Origin: Candidatus Omnitrophota bacterium
Lineage (GTDB): Bacteria; Hinthialibacterota; Hinthialibacteria; Hinthialibacterales; Hinthialibacteraceae
Reading direction: 5' to 3'
DNA length: 64,000 nucleotides
NCBI GenBank assembly: GCA_003598175.1
Contig: QZKN01000172.1
Span: forward strand, 1 to 64,000
The notes below the pieces were generated by a model. It made no database searches. It was given only the letters and a program-made list of their open reading frames with translations, and was not told the origin of the DNA. Within the stretch, counting starts at the first letter, position 1, and each line of letters begins with the position of its first letter. Both the position numbers and the translations under genes were made by a program. Shown here one piece after another: positions 61,270-64,000 of this stretch.

Positions 61270-62162
61270 TATTTCTTTCCTCCGTTCTTTCCAATGCTCA
61301 CGTCCACAATCGTCATCGTGTCGTTGCCGAAGATGTCCACTACCTTGACCGCGATCTTGCGCCGCCCCGGTGTGCATTCGTGGAAGATGCTCTTCAGCTC
61401 CAGCGAGCGGTCTTTCTTGGTGCGGAAGCTCTGCCACTCGTTTTCAAAGATATAATCCCCCGTCCAGCGTTCCTCCCATTCGCCGCTTTCCTCGTTCCTG
61501 ACGCGGATGATCTCGCGCTTGCTCTCGAAATTGAAATCCACCGCCCAGTAATCGATCCAGTCCGTCCAGTTCTTCGTCAGCGTTTCGCGCGTGACGATGC
61601 CGTTTTTGTCCTTGCTTACTTTGACGATCTGCCCCTTTTCCACCACGATCCGGCTGGCTTTGTCCTTGAGCGTGGCTTCGGCGTTGGCTATCGAGTCTTG
61701 TGAATAGAATACCGAGAAGTCGGTCAACTCTACTGCCACTGCGGGCGGGACTCCCGCGCTCCCTTTTTTGCCTTCGCGGACGTGCGGTTTAACCTCGATG
61801 GCGGCCACGTCGTGGAAGACCACCTGGTTCTTTTCCACCGCCCGCTTGTCGAACACCTCGGCGGGGATGTATTTGGGCGCGATGTCGATGCCTTTGGCGC
61901 GGGCTTCGTCCAGCACGTTGGGAAACAGGCCCATCTCGAACTCGAAGCCCAGAATATCGACGCGGGTGATGTGTTTCCGGCGGCATTCCAGGATGATCTC
62001 TTCCACGAACAAGCGCGTCACCGGCAGGTTGACCGGCCCCACCGCCACCAGCCGCCCCGCTTTCTTGCCGTGGAACGCGGCGAAGTTCTCCACCTTTTCG
62101 GCGCGGTAGGCGCGCAGGATCAGGTCGAGGAACGCCGCTTCCTTCTCCTCGATCTGTTTGCG
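61269..62162 (-). pseudogene. mod: 3' part of the interrupted type III mod gene
   Basis: Same frame as the upstream mod part, separated only by the TAG at 62163-62165. Conceptual translation resumes as RKQIEEKEAAFLDLILRAYR and runs through the C-terminal mod region (IEVKPHVRE, IIRVRNEESGEWEERW) to the stop just before dinD. The track's start at 62093 is a GTG inside the frame, and no ribosome-binding site supports a separate gene. It contains the in-frame palindromic insertion at 61741-61757 encoding AGVPPAV. Confidence 0.8.
61741..61757. repeat. Palindromic insertion inside mod (AGVPPAV-encoding)
   Basis: GCGGGCGGGACTCCCGC with near-perfect dyad symmetry encodes SAGVPPAVA on the - strand. 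The peptide interrupts an otherwise ordinary Lys/Glu-rich stretch. Confidence 0.6.
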
Positions 62163-63524
62163 CTACTCTTCTTCGCGCAGGTTGGGATTGACGCCGATAT
62201 AGTGCTGCCGCTCGTATTTGCCCAAGTTGAGGATTTCAAAGGCGCGGTAGTCCTTGCCGTCGGCTTTGAGCTGCCGCTGCACGCCGATCAAGCGCTTGCG
62301 GGTGGTGTGGATGGCGAACTTGCCCAGGTCGGTAACGATCCACTTGCGCCCCAGCTTTTCCGCTACCGCCGCAGTAGTGCCGGAGCCGCAGAAAAAGTCC
62401 GCCACTAAATCGCCTTCATAGGTTCCCGAACCAATAATCCGTTCAAGCAGTTCATTAGGCTTTTGTGTTGGATATTTTGTATTATCAATGGGTTTAGGTT
62501 GGTATGAAGGGAAATCATCCCATACGTCCGATGCCAAGGTTCCTTTTTCCGGATCATCAACATATGTAATAGTATGAGCCTTTGACTCTCGTTCAGAGTC
62601 AGTAGCTTTGCGGCTCATTCTCCGTCTTGTATAGAACCATCTCCCCTCAGAATCTTGCTGCATTGTATCACGAACATAATCACTGAAAGGAACCCTTACT
62701 TCAGGCGATTTTTCGTTGATTTTGAAAGCGTTACCCTTCTTGAACCATAGTATTGTCTCATGGGCCTTCGGTAGTCGTCTTCCGTGTGCGCCACCCATAA
62801 TCTGATGTTTCCATATTAATTCCCCAATTATCCTATCCTTACCAAAAATCTCATCCATTACCATCCTTAAAAAACCAGTTACCCGCCAATCGCAATGCAC
62901 ATAAATACTCCCATCCTCCGCCAGCAAATCCCGCATCAGCACCAGCCGCTCGTAAATCATGGAGATAAAGGAATCCGCCCCCTTGCCCCACGTGTCGCGG
63001 TAGGCGATTTCTTCGAGGATGTTGGGTTTTTTTGTGAAGGTTTCCCCCCGGTTTCCCCCCAAGCTTGGGGGGACGGAAGAGGGGATTTCGATATCCATGC
63101 TGAAATCCGCGCCCACGTCGAAGGGCGGGTCGATGTAGATGAGTTTGAGGCCGCCCTGCTTTTCGATTTCCTCGCGCAGCGGGCCGTTTTTCAGGCTGGA
63201 GAGGATGAGTTTGTTATCGCCCCAAATCAGTTTGTTGGTCCAGCCCTTGAGCTGGCGGCCGCGCTCGTCCAGACTGAACAGAAACTCCTGATCTTTGTCT
63301 TTCCGCTTCACGTCTTCCGGCTTCTCGGCGCGCGGTTCGTCCACCTGCTCGATCACCTGAAAGGGCAGGACGATGCTGCAGACCTCGCTGGTCTTGCCGT
63401 TCCAGACCAGCTCCACCTCCCGCTTGTCTTCAAACAGCAGAAAGCGGTATTTGTCCGGCAGCGGTTTGTCCGCTTCGATAAAACGGATGATTTCCTGTTG
63501 TTCCTGTTCGGTCAGCCGTGGCAT
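62163..63524 (-). pseudogene. mod: 5' part of type III DNA methyltransferase (mod), truncated by amber stop
   Basis: Start set at the ATG ending at 63524 (GAGGA upstream). This 453-residue part holds the catalytic core of a beta-class adenine methyltransferase: DPPF motif in LIYIDPPFDVGADF, then later the SAM motif DFFCGSGTTAAVAEKLGRK, in the DPPF-before-FxGxG order of type III Mod enzymes. It ends at LREEE followed by TAG, after which the frame continues unbroken. The motif residues look intact, so the truncated core may fold, but the missing C-terminal region is needed in the family for target recognition and Res binding (partly inference). It also carries a palindromic insertion (63055-63072). 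Confidence 0.82.
63055..63072. repeat. Perfect 18-bp palindrome inserted in mod
   Basis: CCCCCCAAGCTTGGGGGG encodes part of SSVPPSLGGNRG between the DPPF block and the FTKKPNILEEIAYRDTWG block of mod. Flanks are typical Mod sequence, so the stretch looks like an in-frame insertion. Confidence 0.6.
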
Positions 63525-64000
63525 GAATGTCCTCTTCAATTCCCAACATTTTTATTTCGTCGTTTCCGTAAACTATTTCAGCGCCTTTTTATCTGATTCG
63601 CAATCCAAAACACAAACGCTGCCAAATATGTCATTTCTCGCGGCGACGTAGAACCGCGGAAATTTTTCGCACAATTTCCTCTTTGGTTTCTCGTATTTCC
63701 ATGTTGCCGTCTTTGCCAACCATTTCAGCATCATTCCTTCTGATCTGCAATCCGAAACGCGGACGTCGGCCCTACGGCAGGGTTGATGATTCAATCGAAA
63801 TGATGCAGCCGAATGAATGGATTGGAACAACGTCGCCGCATACAGATGCAAAGCCTATCGATAAATAGTCGCAGCCATAGAATTCCTGGTCATGCGCATA
63901 ATTCCAAATGAAATCCCATTGTCCCCTTGGCGCTCCGTTAAAAACACATTTTGATATAAACGGACCTCCGGTCCGCACGTGCAGGCCGGAAGTCCGCGCC
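63525..64000. other. Gene-free right edge
   Basis: 476 bases upstream of mod. The two ORFs of 92 and 68 codons on the - strand have no recognisable family. A palindromic repeat lies at 63961-63978 at the edge. A promoter for the mod-dinD-res operon would be expected near 63560-63600 but was not identified. Confidence 0.35.
63961..63978. repeat. Palindromic repeat copy at the right edge
   Basis: CGGACCTCCGGTCCGCAC, same core as at 44411-44436; it continues into GTGCAGGCCGGAAGTCCGCG. Confidence 0.6.

Noticed and set aside
61269-62093. Separate downstream gene starting at GTG 62093
   Set aside because: The frame is continuous with mod through one TAG codon and the GTG has no ribosome-binding site, so it is the 3' part of mod.
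63573-63978. Two ORFs on the - strand at the right edge
   Set aside because: No recognisable domain, they overlap each other and run into repeat sequence.

Overview
The window comes from a Gram-negative bacterium of unknown lineage. An outer-membrane lipid layer is implied by a YaiO-type beta-barrel, signal peptides and a periplasmic HtrA protease. GC content looks close to 50%. The gene mix (hybrid kinases, orphan chemotaxis proteins, an electron-transferring flavoprotein operon with its own membrane Fe-S oxidoreductase, a DUF115/Maf-like protein) and the many GC-rich palindromic repeats resemble genomes of poorly cultured phyla. I cannot name the phylum from sequence alone. No tRNA, rRNA, CRISPR array or complete insertion sequence was recognised.

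Bases 1-20067 form a dense signalling island on the + strand. It starts with a left-truncated propeller-type hybrid kinase and a receiver-GGDEF diguanylate cyclase. Next comes a Wsp-like chemosensory cluster: a WspA-type receptor, WspB- and WspD-type CheW proteins, and a WspE-type CheA-receiver. It ends in a WspR-type receiver fused to a SpoIIE/PP2C phosphatase. No CheR/WspC or CheB/WspF gene is present. Then come a lone Hpt protein, two single-domain receivers, a 1447-aa multi-PAS hybrid kinase, and an Hpt-receiver-(degenerate GGDEF)-receiver protein that keeps an RxxD inhibitory-site motif. It is followed immediately by a tightly coupled HEAT / family-2 glycosyltransferase / TPR-YaiO barrel cluster (20163-23994). 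That cluster looks like a polysaccharide synthesis and export module and is a plausible output of the signalling genes. An MscS-type channel follows.

26879-31087 is an etfB - ferredoxin-etfA - membrane Fe-S oxidoreductase operon, likely passing electrons from soluble flavoenzymes to the quinone pool. 31172-41260 is on the - strand: a secreted protein of unknown function, an operon of CheD, an HDOD protein, CheY and CheX, then HtrA, Hsp20-Lon (proteostasis) and a DUF115 protein. 41597-45927 holds a HAD phosphatase, a PIN/RHH toxin-antitoxin pair with an apparent antitoxin relic upstream, a secreted lyase-like protein and a B12-binding radical SAM enzyme. 45943-50704 (- strand) holds a methyltransferase, a ParA-like ATPase, a sugar nucleotidyltransferase and dnaA. 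The roughly 1-kb gene-free region upstream of dnaA has a perfect DnaA box and is the probable replication origin. To its right lie ygfZ, a six-hairpin glycosidase, a small anchored protein, a LarA-like protein and a stand-alone TrpB2. The window ends with a type III restriction-modification locus (res, dinD, mod), in which mod is interrupted by one in-frame amber codon and carries two in-frame palindromic insertions.

Small palindromic repeats (CGGACC-TCC-GGTCCG and GCAAGCG-type) are scattered between genes and, in the mod gene, inside coding sequence. Start codons were moved from the ORF track where a Shine-Dalgarno sequence or gene overlap gave a better choice; domain positions are approximate.
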